56,912 nucleotides of DNA from an uncultured Alphaproteobacteria bacterium (GTDB lineage Bacteria; Pseudomonadota; Alphaproteobacteria; HIMB59; GCA-002718135). The translations under genes and the position numbers were made by a program. Shown one piece after another: positions 34,590-42,976 of the stretch (its first letter is position 1; every line of letters begins with the position of its first letter). Below the pieces are notes generated by a model. That model was not told the origin of the DNA, searched no databases, and was given only the letters and a program-made list of their open reading frames with translations. The stretch is from the NCBI GenBank assembly GCA_902615625.1, contig CACMPM010000009.1, forward strand, positions 1-56,912, written 5' to 3'.

Positions 34590-35114
34590 ATGCAATTTAG
34601 CAATTATGATTTTATTGACTCTAAGTCATTTGCAGGAAAAATTATATTAACTTCTTTTCCAGGTCTTAACTCTAATGGTTTATTTGAAGAAACAATTTTA
34701 GCAAACGAATTAGAAATATTTAAAAATAATAATTGTAGTTCTATTACTTCTTTTGTTGAAGATAGCGAATTTGAAAAATTGTGTGATAAAACTTTGTTTG
34801 TCAAAAATATTTATGAACATAAATTACATTGGTACCATTTACCCATTTATGACATGGGAGCACCAGATAAAGATTTTAAATATAAATGGGAAACAACAAA
34901 AGTTTTATTAAAGAACGAATTGATAGATGGTAAAAACATAGTTTTACATTGCCGTGGAGGAAAAGGAAGAGCTGGCACTATAGCTGCTATTTTACTTGTT
35001 GAATTTAATTATGAAAAACAAGAAGCTATTGATCTAGTACGATCAAGAAGAAAAGGAGCTATTGAGTCAAAAATCCAAGAAGATTTTATTTTTTCTTATC
35101 GAGCAGTTAATTAA
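34590..35114 (+). CDS. dual-specificity / tyrosine-type protein phosphatase
   Basis: A 174-residue cysteine phosphatase with P-loop LHCRGGKGRAGT (119-130): Cys121 nucleophile, Arg127 binding phosphate and Thr130. An Asp in YDMGAPD (88-93) is a likely general acid. It resembles the CDKN3-like branch. It starts immediately after the phnZ-like stop and overlaps the convergent pit gene by four bases. The substrate may be a phosphoprotein or a small phosphoester; linkage to phosphonate degradation is positional only. Confidence 0.75.
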   Translation: MQFSNYDFIDSKSFAGKIILTSFPGLNSNGLFEETILANELEIFKNNNCSSITSFVEDSEFEKLCDKTLFVKNIYEHKLHWYHLPIYDMGAPDKDFKYKWETTKVLLKNELIDGKNIVLHCRGGKGRAGTIAAILLVEFNYEKQEAIDLVRSRRKGAIESKIQEDFIFSYRAVN

Positions 35115-36163
35115 AAAGAGACCGTTAAATTAAAAATATTTTCTAGAATAAATAAAACAATTAAAGAAATTAAAGCTGCAATTATAGGTAGCGTCATCCA
35201 ACCCAAAGAAATTCTACCTGCAATTGACCATTGAACCTCTTTTCCTCCTTTTAAAAGACCAATTCCAATTACGCCGCCGACAACAGCTTGGGAACTTGAT
35301 ACTGGTACCAAAGGTATAGAGGGAAGATTTATAGATTGTAAAAAAGCACTTATACCCTGGGATGCAAATAAAAATAAAACAATAGAATGCGATATAACAA
35401 CAATAAATGCTGCCACTGGTGTCATTTTTAAGAGATCATTACCCACGGTAAACATAACTCTTTTCGAGTAAGTAAAAACACCAACAGCTATTGCTAAACC
35501 ACCCAGCAGAAATAATTGTTCTTTTGAGGAAAAGACAAATAAATTTCCAATAGTAACATCAGTAAACGGTGATATAGGTACGAAGACACCCATTACATTG
35601 GCAATATTGTTTGCACCTAAACTATAAGCACCAAAAGCACCCGCTAAAAGTAAAGCTGTTCTTGTATAGGCATCAAGTCTGAGAATATGTAACTTTCTAT
35701 TGAGTATAACTCTTTTTGTAAAAGTAAATAAACCCATTGCAATAACTCCTGCAATGATAGGACAGAGTACCCATGTTCCTAAAATAGTAATTAAAACTTG
35801 AAGATTAGTTGAAGATCCCGTGTATAAATTCCAACCAACAATTGCTCCAACGATCGCTTGCGTTGTAGAAACAGGCAAGCCAACTTTGGTCATTAAATAA
35901 ACGGATATGCCTGCAGCCACACATGCTGCAAAGGCACCAGGTAATGCATTAATAGCACCTAACTTACCTAAAGTTTCTGTTGTTCCTGCTCCACTAATAA
36001 TTGCACCTAGAATAACAAAGACACTACAAATAATTGCTGCACTTGTGAAACTAACCATTCGTGTTCCAACAGCAGTTCCAAAAACATTTGCTGCATCATT
36101 GGCGCCAAGTGACCAACCTAAAAAAAGACCACCAAATAAAAAAATTAGAATTGTAATTTCCAT
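35111..36163 (-). CDS. pit: low-affinity inorganic phosphate transporter, PiT family
   Basis: A 350-residue membrane protein with about ten helices and the duplicated PHO-4 signatures: GANDAANVFGTAVGTR (20-35) and GLPVSTTQA in the first half, GANNIANVMG and PVSSSQAVVG in the second. PiT carriers import metal-phosphate complexes using the proton or sodium gradient. It follows the DUF47 gene by six bases, the usual regulator-transporter arrangement, and the pair is preceded by a PhoB-like site. Confidence 0.92.
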   Translation of the reverse strand: MEITILIFLFGGLFLGWSLGANDAANVFGTAVGTRMVSFTSAAIICSVFVILGAIISGAGTTETLGKLGAINALPGAFAACVAAGISVYLMTKVGLPVSTTQAIVGAIVGWNLYTGSSTNLQVLITILGTWVLCPIIAGVIAMGLFTFTKRVILNRKLHILRLDAYTRTALLLAGAFGAYSLGANNIANVMGVFVPISPFTDVTIGNLFVFSSKEQLFLLGGLAIAVGVFTYSKRVMFTVGNDLLKMTPVAAFIVVISHSIVLFLFASQGISAFLQSINLPSIPLVPVSSSQAVVGGVIGIGLLKGGKEVQWSIAGRISLGWMTLPIIAALISLIVLFILENIFNLTVSF

Positions 36164-36169
36164 TGAAAA

Positions 36170-36832
36170 TTAAACGGAGCGTTTAATAGCGTAAATTTGA
36201 ACCTCGTCAGCTATGTCTTCTGCTTGATCACAAATACGATCAATCTTTTCTACAAAATATCGAAGATGCATTTTTTGATCTAGAGGTAATTCAGAATCAA
36301 AAATTCTTCTTGCAAGTGAACTAAATTTTATATCAGATTCTTTTTCATAAAAAGTTACTTTATGAGCATTATCTCTAACAGATTTAATATCTCTAAAAAA
36401 TGATCGGACAGTCAAACAAAGTGACTCAACACAATTTACAACAGTCTCTGTTAACTCAATAAGATCTTCATGAAATTCTTTTGGAAAATTAGGTTTTTGA
36501 ATAGAGAAGTGATAGCAATTTCCTTGGTACATTCCAATTAATTCGTCGATGTGTTCTAGAAGTCGTAACACATCACTTCTTGCATCTGGGATTAGTGTTT
36601 CTTCATAAAGAGTATGCTCAACATCTTTTGTAATTTTGTCGGCCTTACTTTCCATTTCTTTAACTTTTTCAACCATTTCCTCAAATTTACCATTGGCGGA
36701 ATGATTGAGATAAGTTGGAACTATCGATTTAAATACTAAGCCCACTTCAGAGACAATATCAACAAACTCATCAATTTCTCTTTCAAGCTTTTTGGTATCA
36801 CCAAATAATGATGCACTTTTTAATCCAAACAT
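36170..36832 (-). CDS. DUF47 / PhoU-like Pit accessory protein
   Basis: A 220-residue, largely alpha-helical cytoplasmic protein of the DUF47 family (TIGR00153), related to PhoU: charged helices with EMESKADKITKDVEHTLYEE (about 84-103) and FVEKIDRICDQAEDIADEV near the C-terminus. Members are thought to regulate the adjacent Pit transporter. Its start is 40 bases from three PhoB-type half-sites on the minus strand, so DUF47-pit should respond to phosphate. Confidence 0.88.
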   Translation of the reverse strand: MFGLKSASLFGDTKKLEREIDEFVDIVSEVGLVFKSIVPTYLNHSANGKFEEMVEKVKEMESKADKITKDVEHTLYEETLIPDARSDVLRLLEHIDELIGMYQGNCYHFSIQKPNFPKEFHEDLIELTETVVNCVESLCLTVRSFFRDIKSVRDNAHKVTFYEKESDIKFSSLARRIFDSELPLDQKMHLRYFVEKIDRICDQAEDIADEVQIYAIKRSV

Positions 36833-36871
36833 GGCGTGCTTATAGAACTTTTCAAAAAAAAAGAAAGAAAT

Positions 36872-36900
36872 GTTAAATTTTTGTTACAATTTGATTAATA
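36872..36900 (-). promoter_or_regulatory. candidate PhoB box upstream of DUF47-pit
   Basis: On the minus strand three half-sites at 11-base spacing: TATTAAT (36900-36894), TTGTAAC (36889-36883) and ATTTAAC (36878-36872), with CAAA and AAAA spacers. About 19 consecutive bases spanning the last two units are identical to the site before phoB (50622-50640), which is strong internal support. Confidence 0.68.
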
Positions 36901-36955
36901 TCTTTATCTTTAAGTAAAGTGTAATATTCGCAATATATAGAATTTAGGAGAAGAT

Positions 36956-37183
36956 ATGACAGATTTATCAATTAATAGAATTAAGTGGTTTAGCACCGCG
37001 TTAATTTTATCAGGAATATTATTAACCAATTTAAATGCGTATCCAATTAACATAATTATTCACGGTACAGGTGCTGTTGGTTGGTCAATTGTTGGTTATA
37101 TGACAAAAGATAGAGCTCTGCTCACAAACTTTGGTTTACAACTCCCACTATTTATTTTTGGATATATTTATTTGCTGACATGA
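36956..37183 (+). CDS. small three-helix membrane protein (DUF6552-like)
   Basis: A 75-residue hydrophobic protein with about three transmembrane segments (10-27, 30-48, 55-74); the middle one, GTGAVGWSIVGYMTKDRA, is characteristic of small alphaproteobacterial proteins I would group with DUF6552. AGGAG lies about six bases before the ATG, and the stop overlaps the next start by four bases, both supporting translation. Function is unknown; coupling to an arsenate-reductase-like protein is the only clue. Confidence 0.65.
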   Translation: MTDLSINRIKWFSTALILSGILLTNLNAYPINIIIHGTGAVGWSIVGYMTKDRALLTNFGLQLPLFIFGYIYLLT

Positions 37184-37599
37184 AAAATAAAAATATTCTT
37201 TTTATGTGTGTTGCTAATTCAGCAAGAAGTCAAATGGCTGAAGGAATTGCAAAAAAATTATATCCTAATTGTATTATTCAAAGTGCAGGATCAGTGCCCA
37301 AAGAAGTTAATCCCAATGCTATCGAGGTTATGGGTGAAATCGATATTGATATATCAAAACATTATTCAAAAGATTTTGAAAGTTTAGACAAAAAATTTAG
37401 AGATGAATTAAATACCGTTTTTACGCTTTGTAAAGAAGAGGTATGTCCAGTTTTAAATTTCAAAGCTCAGATATTTTCAATACCATTTGATGATCCAGCA
37501 TCAGATCATTTTAGTTCAAACCAATTAGATAAATTTAGAGAAGTAAGAGACTCAATTTTTATTAAATTGAAAGAACTAAAAAATTTATTTGAAAACTAA
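37180..37599 (+). CDS. arsC: arsenate reductase-like low-molecular-weight phosphatase
   Basis: A 139-residue protein with the LMW-PTP loop CVANSARS (Cys10, Arg16) and, unlike plain phosphatases, a second redox pair Cys84 and Cys89 in TLCKEEVCP. The Cys10/84/89 triad corresponds to thioredoxin-coupled arsenate reductases of the plasmid pI258 type. It would reduce arsenate that enters through phosphate transporters. Neighbouring Pit and Pst genes fit this role. A protein-tyrosine phosphatase role is the alternative. Confidence 0.75.
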   Translation: MKNKNILFMCVANSARSQMAEGIAKKLYPNCIIQSAGSVPKEVNPNAIEVMGEIDIDISKHYSKDFESLDKKFRDELNTVFTLCKEEVCPVLNFKAQIFSIPFDDPASDHFSSNQLDKFREVRDSIFIKLKELKNLFEN

Positions 37600-37730
37600 T
37601 AAATTTAAATATTAGTTTAATTTATAAAAATTTAATATTCTATTAATACGTCTGTAAAAAATAAAATTTAAATACTTTTTACCACTCACAGTATTATTTC
37701 TTCCTGCTTATGTCCAATTATTGTGAGTGG
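37593..37730. repeat. two inverted repeats in the arsC-ppk intergenic region
   Basis: The 140-base gap between convergent arsC and ppk holds an AT-rich hairpin, AAACTAATA (37593-37601) with TATTAGTTT (37610-37618), at the arsC stop. It also holds a longer one, CCACTCACA (37682-37690) with TGTGAGTGG (37722-37730), extendable to 12 pairs with one wobble and leaving a loop of about 25 bases. Neither is followed by a U-tract, so ordinary intrinsic termination is not supported. The second could be a small RNA stem or an operator. Confidence 0.45.
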
Positions 37731-37739
37731 GATTAAATT

Positions 37740-39845
37740 CTATTTTCCAATTTTTAAATTAGACTTAGCTCTAGATTTAAGTTTTGCTGAACCCCTCCCA
37801 GACAAGCTTGGATTTTTGATAAAAAAATTGTGAGAGGAAAATTTTTTCTCTTTGCTTGATATTTCTTTTTTCTGATAATTGCCATTACTTAACATTTGCC
37901 AAGAATTTGTATTATCTGTCATACTGGCAATTAAGATCTGATTTAATATTTGTTCATGTACAGTTTCATTTTCAATAGGAATAAATGTTTCAACCCGCCT
38001 ATCTAGATTTCTTTGCATTAAATCGGCAGAAGAAATAAACAAGATATTTTTTCTATGAGGGAATTTATGACCGTTATAAAAACAATATATTCTCGTATGT
38101 TCTAAAAAACGACCAATTATACTTTTAACAACTATATTTTCCGATAGATTTTCTTTACCAGGTATTAGAGAGCAAATTCCTCTTATTAACAATTCAATTT
38201 TTACATTTTTTTGAGATGCTTTATAAAATTCATCAATAATTTGTTTATCAACAAGAGAATTACACTTACAAACTATTCCAGATGGTTTATTTTTTCCAGC
38301 ATTTGTAATTTCATTTCTAATTAGTTCATTTAATTTGTTTCTTGCAGTTATTGGAGAATATACTATTTTTTTTATTGTGGTTGGTTCTGAATAACTAGTT
38401 AAATAATTAAACATTTTTGCAGCATCATTTGTTAATGTTTTGTCACAGGTGAAGTAAGATAAATCCATATAAACTCTTGCATTTCTCGGGTGATAATTAC
38501 CTGTTCCATAATGTGCGTAATTTACAACAGAATTCATTTGCTTCCTTGTTACAAGTGTAATTTTTGCATGAGTTTTCATATCAATATTGCCAAAAACAAC
38601 TTGCGCTCCAGCTAATTCTAATTCTTTTGCCCATTTTAAGTTACGCTCTTCATCAAAACGTGCTTGCAACTCTATAATGACAGTTACTAATTTTCCTTTT
38701 TGTGCTGCTCTAACTAAACTTGCTTCTATTGGTGAGTCATCAGTAGTTCGATATAAAGTATGTTTTATTGATAAGACTTTTGGATCATCTGCAGCTTGAT
38801 CAATAAACTGAGTCACTACTTCAAAAGATTCAAAAGGGTGATGAATAACAATATCTTTATTTGCTATAGCTTTAAAATAATCATTTTTAAAATCTTTAAT
38901 TCTTTCAGGAAACCGTACCTTAAATTTTGGAAAAAATAATTTTTTAAAATCTTTCAAGAAAATTGACTCTATACTCGAAAGATTAACGGGTATTGGCAGT
39001 TTATATGTATTTACATCCTTATAGTTAAGTTTTTTATTTATGAATTTAATTAAGTGACTAGATATACTTTCATCAAAATCAATTCTTATTACCTCTTGTC
39101 TTCTTCTCTCAAAAATAGCTTTTTGAAATACTAAAAATAAATCTTCTCCTTCACCTCCTAATTCTAATTCACTATTCCTAATTGGTCTAAAAACACCTTT
39201 ATCCAAAACCCTATCACACTGGAAAATTTCTTTTAAAGAAATAAGTAGGGCTGTCTCCATAGATACAAAACGTGTTTTTTTACCAGGTAATTTAATAAAT
39301 TTTTCTAATCCCTCTGGCACTCTCAGTATTCCATAAAAAGTTTTTTTATTATTTATTAAACGACATACTAAGGTTGTTTCTTTATTTGGTATAAAAGGAA
39401 ATGGGTGAGATGGATCAATAATAATTGGCGTTAAAACCCCCCAATTATTTTCTTCTAAATAATTTTTAATAAATGTTTTATCTTTTGTTTTCAGTGTTTT
39501 TTCTACATCTATATGGATTTTGTTTTCTGAAAGCTCTCTTAGTAAATCTATCCATATTGATTTTATATTTGAAATCATCTTCGATGTTTCTTTATCTATC
39601 AGCTTGAGTTGTTGTTGTGGTGTTAATCCATCAAAACTTTTATTTCGTGAAAATTTTTGAACATTCAATCCTGCTACTCTAACCATAAAAAATTCATCTA
39701 AATTAGAGAATGCTATTGATAAAAATCTAACCCTTTCTAAAAGTGGAATTTTACTATCAGATGTCTGACTTAAGACTCTTTCATTGAATTTTAGCCAAGA
39801 CAATTCCCTGTTTGCATAGTTATAAGCAGTATTTTTTTTTAACAT
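37740..39845 (-). CDS. ppk: polyphosphate kinase 1
   Basis: A 701-residue PPK1 reversibly building polyphosphate from ATP. The N-terminal YANRELSWLKFNERVL (10-25), PLD-like THAKITLV with the autophosphorylated His426 and LEHTRIYCFY with His583 are all present. HHPFESF (335-341) and YGTGNYHP (446-452) are further family blocks. The C-terminal 40 residues are basic and low complexity. It is encoded 60 bases after sixA on the same strand. It pairs with the exopolyphosphatase gene at 40397, giving storage and release of phosphate. Confidence 0.93.
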   Translation of the reverse strand: MLKKNTAYNYANRELSWLKFNERVLSQTSDSKIPLLERVRFLSIAFSNLDEFFMVRVAGLNVQKFSRNKSFDGLTPQQQLKLIDKETSKMISNIKSIWIDLLRELSENKIHIDVEKTLKTKDKTFIKNYLEENNWGVLTPIIIDPSHPFPFIPNKETTLVCRLINNKKTFYGILRVPEGLEKFIKLPGKKTRFVSMETALLISLKEIFQCDRVLDKGVFRPIRNSELELGGEGEDLFLVFQKAIFERRRQEVIRIDFDESISSHLIKFINKKLNYKDVNTYKLPIPVNLSSIESIFLKDFKKLFFPKFKVRFPERIKDFKNDYFKAIANKDIVIHHPFESFEVVTQFIDQAADDPKVLSIKHTLYRTTDDSPIEASLVRAAQKGKLVTVIIELQARFDEERNLKWAKELELAGAQVVFGNIDMKTHAKITLVTRKQMNSVVNYAHYGTGNYHPRNARVYMDLSYFTCDKTLTNDAAKMFNYLTSYSEPTTIKKIVYSPITARNKLNELIRNEITNAGKNKPSGIVCKCNSLVDKQIIDEFYKASQKNVKIELLIRGICSLIPGKENLSENIVVKSIIGRFLEHTRIYCFYNGHKFPHRKNILFISSADLMQRNLDRRVETFIPIENETVHEQILNQILIASMTDNTNSWQMLSNGNYQKKEISSKEKKFSSHNFFIKNPSLSGRGSAKLKSRAKSNLKIGK

Positions 39846-39905
39846 AATTTTTTTTTATATTTTTTAGGTATAAAAAAAACATGTTCATAAAAAATTCATA
39901 TTTCT

Positions 39906-40364
39906 TTAATAATTTTTATTTTTTGGTTTTAAAATTTTATCAATAATCCAGTTTTTTTTAAAGGATATTATAGCAAAAGCACAGGTTGGAAAATGTTCAA
40001 TATTTGAATTACATAAAATATTAATTGAATCTATCAAACTAGGGTTGTGTCCAATGATAAGAGTATTTTTTTTTAATTTTTTAATTTTGCTTACAAGTAT
40101 ATTTGGTGGGCATTCATAAATATCGTTATCAATTGTAAATTTTACTGAGCGATCAAATGAATTAGAAATTATATCATATGTGCTAGTTGTTCTTTTAGAA
40201 GGAGAACATATTATCTGACCAATTTGAAATTTTCTTTTATCTAATATTTTAGAAAATTGTTTTGCGTTTCTCACACCTCTTTTATTCAGTGGCCTATCAA
40301 TGTCATCAAGTTCTAAATTATCCCAACTAGATTTGGCGTGACGTAATAAATAGACTTGTAGCAT
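39906..40364 (-). CDS. sixA: SixA-type histidine phosphatase
   Basis: A 152-residue small histidine phosphatase with the catalytic LLRHAKSSW motif (His9, Arg8) and the second His106 in IIGHNPSL; Arg and Glu of the usual set appear in SPSKRTT and YECPPN. SixA proteins remove phosphate from phosphohistidine. Genes of this type are often near ppk/ppx, as here; the target may be a phosphotransfer protein or a small phosphoester. Divergent from ppx with 32 bases between. Confidence 0.82.
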   Translation of the reverse strand: MLQVYLLRHAKSSWDNLELDDIDRPLNKRGVRNAKQFSKILDKRKFQIGQIICSPSKRTTSTYDIISNSFDRSVKFTIDNDIYECPPNILVSKIKKLKKNTLIIGHNPSLIDSINILCNSNIEHFPTCAFAIISFKKNWIIDKILKPKNKNY

Positions 40365-40396
40365 TCGAGTTTAATACTTTAGATGTATACATTTCC

Positions 40397-41301
40397 ATGG
40401 CTAAAAAGAAAAATAAAAATCCCATAACAGTGATTGATCTAGGCTCTAACACATTTAGACTAGTTATATATGCGCAAGCTATTCATCCTTTTCCAATACT
40501 TTATCAAAAAAGAGAATTCTTAAAATTAGGTGAAAGTATTAAAATAGGTAAACTCCCATCGATAAAAATAAAAGAAGCTATAAAATGCTTAGAAGAATAT
40601 ATTAAGATTGCAAAAGATTATGAGTCCTTAGATATTCATATAATTGCAACGGCCGCAATTCGTGAAACAATAAATGGAAAAGAAATTATTGAACCTTTCA
40701 AGAAAAAAAAGTCAGTTAGAGTAGAAGTGCTCTCACCAAAAAATGAAGCTAAATGCGGATCTCTAGGTGTAATTAGTTCAATAAAAAATCCAATCGGTTT
40801 AGTTGCTGACTTGGGAGGTGGAAGTTTAGAACTTAGTACTATAAAAAATGAAAACATACTTGAAACTAAAAGTTTAAAAATTGGCATCTTAAGAAGTGAA
40901 TCTGAGATGTACAAAACTACTAAAATTAAATTTGGTAATTTTTTATTTTCTAAATTTAAAAACCAATCTCTTAAATTTTCTAAAAACGTAGGAAATATTT
41001 ATGTTATTGGAGGCATGTGGCGCAACCTTGCAAAACTTCATTTGCACCTAAATGGAATCAAGAAAAATAAATTACATGGGTACATGATACCATTTTCAGA
41101 GTTAGAAATATTTTATCACAAATTATACTCTATGGAAAAAAACAAATTCAAAAATTGAATGTTGTCCAACCCAATCGATTAGATAAATTAAAATTATCTA
41201 CATATATTTTATTTAGCCTTGCTTCATTTTATAACATTAAAAATATTATTTTTGTAAGATATGGAATCCGTGAAGGCTACTTGTACGATATGTTGAACTA
41301 A
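40397..41301 (+). pseudogene. ppx: exopolyphosphatase (Ppx/GppA family), frameshifted
   Basis: The first frame (40397-41158) encodes 253 residues of a Ppx/GppA phosphatase: VIDLGSNTFR (12-21), IATAAIRE (83-90), Glu117 in SPKNEAKCG and ADLGGGSLEL (137-146). It stops abruptly at 41156. The minus-one frame directly continues from 41155 with the expected C-terminal part (LNVVQPNRLDKLKL, then VRYGIREGYLYDMLN) to a stop at 41299-41301. Adding one A to the five-A run at 41150-41154 restores a 301-residue protein. Either a real inactivating frameshift or a homopolymer sequencing error. The truncated product keeps the ATPase-like catalytic half. Confidence 0.82.
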
Positions 41302-41954
41302 TTTTTAAAAAACAATCTAACAATAAATGTAGCAATAAGAGCACCAATAATCTGAGCTAAAATAAAACCTAGAACACTTGATGGACTTATTCCACTAAAA
41401 CTATCTGTAAACATTCTTCCTATGGTTACTGCTGGATTTGCAAAACTTGTTGATGAAGTAAACCAATATCCTGCGGTAATAAATAGAGCTACACCAATAG
41501 CAATTCTTTCCTTGTTTACCTCTTTTAATATAAAAATAGTTAATAATAATCCAACAGTTGCAATTATTTCTGAAAAGAATTTAAATACACCAACTCTTTC
41601 ATTTAGTGACCATTCAATTATAGGATATTCAAAATACCAATTTGCAGTTAAACAACCAAATATACCAGCAATAATCTGAGTAAAAATAAAAATTATTCCG
41701 TAATTAATAGGAATATTTTTTTGGATAATATCACTTAATACAACAGCAGGATTAAAGTACGCTCCTGAGATATTAATAAACATAGAAATAATTACATATA
41801 AAATGGCACCTGTTGCGATAGTGTTTCCTAGTAATATTATACCAAGGTCATTTGACATTAACTCTCCCATAATTCCACTACCTACAACTGTTAGTACAAG
41901 AAAATATGTCCCAATAAATTCTGCTAGTATTTTTTGTCTTAAAGAAAATGTCAC
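41298..41954 (-). CDS. aquaporin/glyceroporin, AqpS-like
   Basis: A 218-residue MIP-family channel with six helices and two NPA boxes: ISGAYFNPAV (62-71) and SFANPAV in the second half. The N-terminal EFIGTYFLVLTVVGSGIMGE is typical of the AqpS group found in alphaproteobacterial arsenic clusters, which let arsenite leave the cell; a glycerol or water channel is the alternative. It overlaps the restored ppx end by four bases and follows agt by 20 bases on the same strand. Confidence 0.78.
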   Translation of the reverse strand: MTFSLRQKILAEFIGTYFLVLTVVGSGIMGELMSNDLGIILLGNTIATGAILYVIISMFINISGAYFNPAVVLSDIIQKNIPINYGIIFIFTQIIAGIFGCLTANWYFEYPIIEWSLNERVGVFKFFSEIIATVGLLLTIFILKEVNKERIAIGVALFITAGYWFTSSTSFANPAVTIGRMFTDSFSGISPSSVLGFILAQIIGALIATFIVRLFFKN

Positions 41955-41974
41955 TATAAAATTACCTTAAATAA

Positions 41975-42976
41975 CTAAACTTTTACCATGAATTCTAAAA
42001 ATTCATTCACACATTTGTCCCAAGTTAATTTAAGAGTAAAATTTCTACAATCAACTCTTTTTACTTTAAGTGCCTTCTTAACTGATTGTAACAAGTCATT
42101 ATCTAAAGTGTTAATCTTTTCATCTGTTAATACATCTATGGGCCCGGTTACTGGATATGCAGCAATTGGTGTTCCACTAGCCAATGCTTCAAGTATTACA
42201 TTTCCTAAAGTGTCTGTTTTAGAAGGAAAGACAAATACATCTGCGTTTGCATAATATTTCGCTAGTTCATCTCCAGTTTTTACACCGACAAAATTTATTT
42301 CAGGATATTTATTAATATATTTTTGTAATTCGGGACCATCACCCACAACAGTTTTATTATAATTTCCTTTAAGTTTTAAAAATTCTTCAATATTTTTTTC
42401 AATTGCTACTCTACCAACATAAGTCAGTTGTCTATCTTTACTGTTTGTGTCTCTTTTATTTGGATTAAATAATTCTGTATCAACACCTCTATTCCAAACT
42501 ACTAAATTTTTAAAATTATATTTTTTTAACTCATTTAGCATTGAAACTGATGGAACAAGAACTCTTTCTGAATCACTATGTAGTCTTCTTAATATGGAGT
42601 ATGTAAATCTCTTTGGGATAAAAGCTCTTTGCTTAATGTAGTCAGGAAAACGGGTGTGAAAGGAAGAAGTGTATTGTAGTTTATTTTTAAGACAGTACTT
42701 ACGACCAGCAAAACCTACCGGACCTTCAGTCATTATATGAACAATATCTGGATTAAATTCTTTAAAAAATTTTTCAGTAATTTTTTTAGTATTGTAAGAA
42801 ATTTTTATTTCTTTGTACCAAGGATAACTAAAATTATTAAACATCTCAGGATGTAATATTTTAATTTCAAAACCTTTTTTTTCTAGAATAGGTATAACGC
42901 TTTGAAATGTCGTAACTACGCCATTTACCTGAGGAACCCACGCATCACTAATTAACGCGATTTTTTTAGGCTGCAT
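41975..42976 (-). CDS. agt: GT4 glycosyltransferase, probable glycolipid synthase
   Basis: A 333-residue GT-B enzyme: N-terminal LISDAWVPQVNGVVTTFQ (8-25), donor-site GRVAIEKNIEEFL (about 192-204) and EALASGTPIAAYPVTGP with the E-x7-E type motif. It resembles SQD2/Agt-type enzymes that transfer a sugar or glucuronate to diacylglycerol. Overlap of 11 bases with plcP reproduces the plcP-agt pair used by marine bacteria to replace phospholipids by glycolipids when phosphate is scarce. A mannosyltransferase role is the alternative. Confidence 0.82.
   Translation of the reverse strand: MQPKKIALISDAWVPQVNGVVTTFQSVIPILEKKGFEIKILHPEMFNNFSYPWYKEIKISYNTKKITEKFFKEFNPDIVHIMTEGPVGFAGRKYCLKNKLQYTSSFHTRFPDYIKQRAFIPKRFTYSILRRLHSDSERVLVPSVSMLNELKKYNFKNLVVWNRGVDTELFNPNKRDTNSKDRQLTYVGRVAIEKNIEEFLKLKGNYNKTVVGDGPELQKYINKYPEINFVGVKTGDELAKYYANADVFVFPSKTDTLGNVILEALASGTPIAAYPVTGPIDVLTDEKINTLDNDLLQSVKKALKVKRVDCRNFTLKLTWDKCVNEFLEFMVKV

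Noticed and set aside
34590..35114. Treating the Cys phosphatase as a second arsenate reductase
   Set aside because: It has the HCxxGxxR loop of dual-specificity phosphatases and no extra redox cysteine pair like that at 37180-37599.
41143..41158. Programmed minus-one frameshifting in ppx
   Set aside because: The codons TTC AAA AAT TGA do not form a proper X-XXY-YYZ slippery heptamer and no stimulatory hairpin is evident; mutation or sequencing error is simpler.
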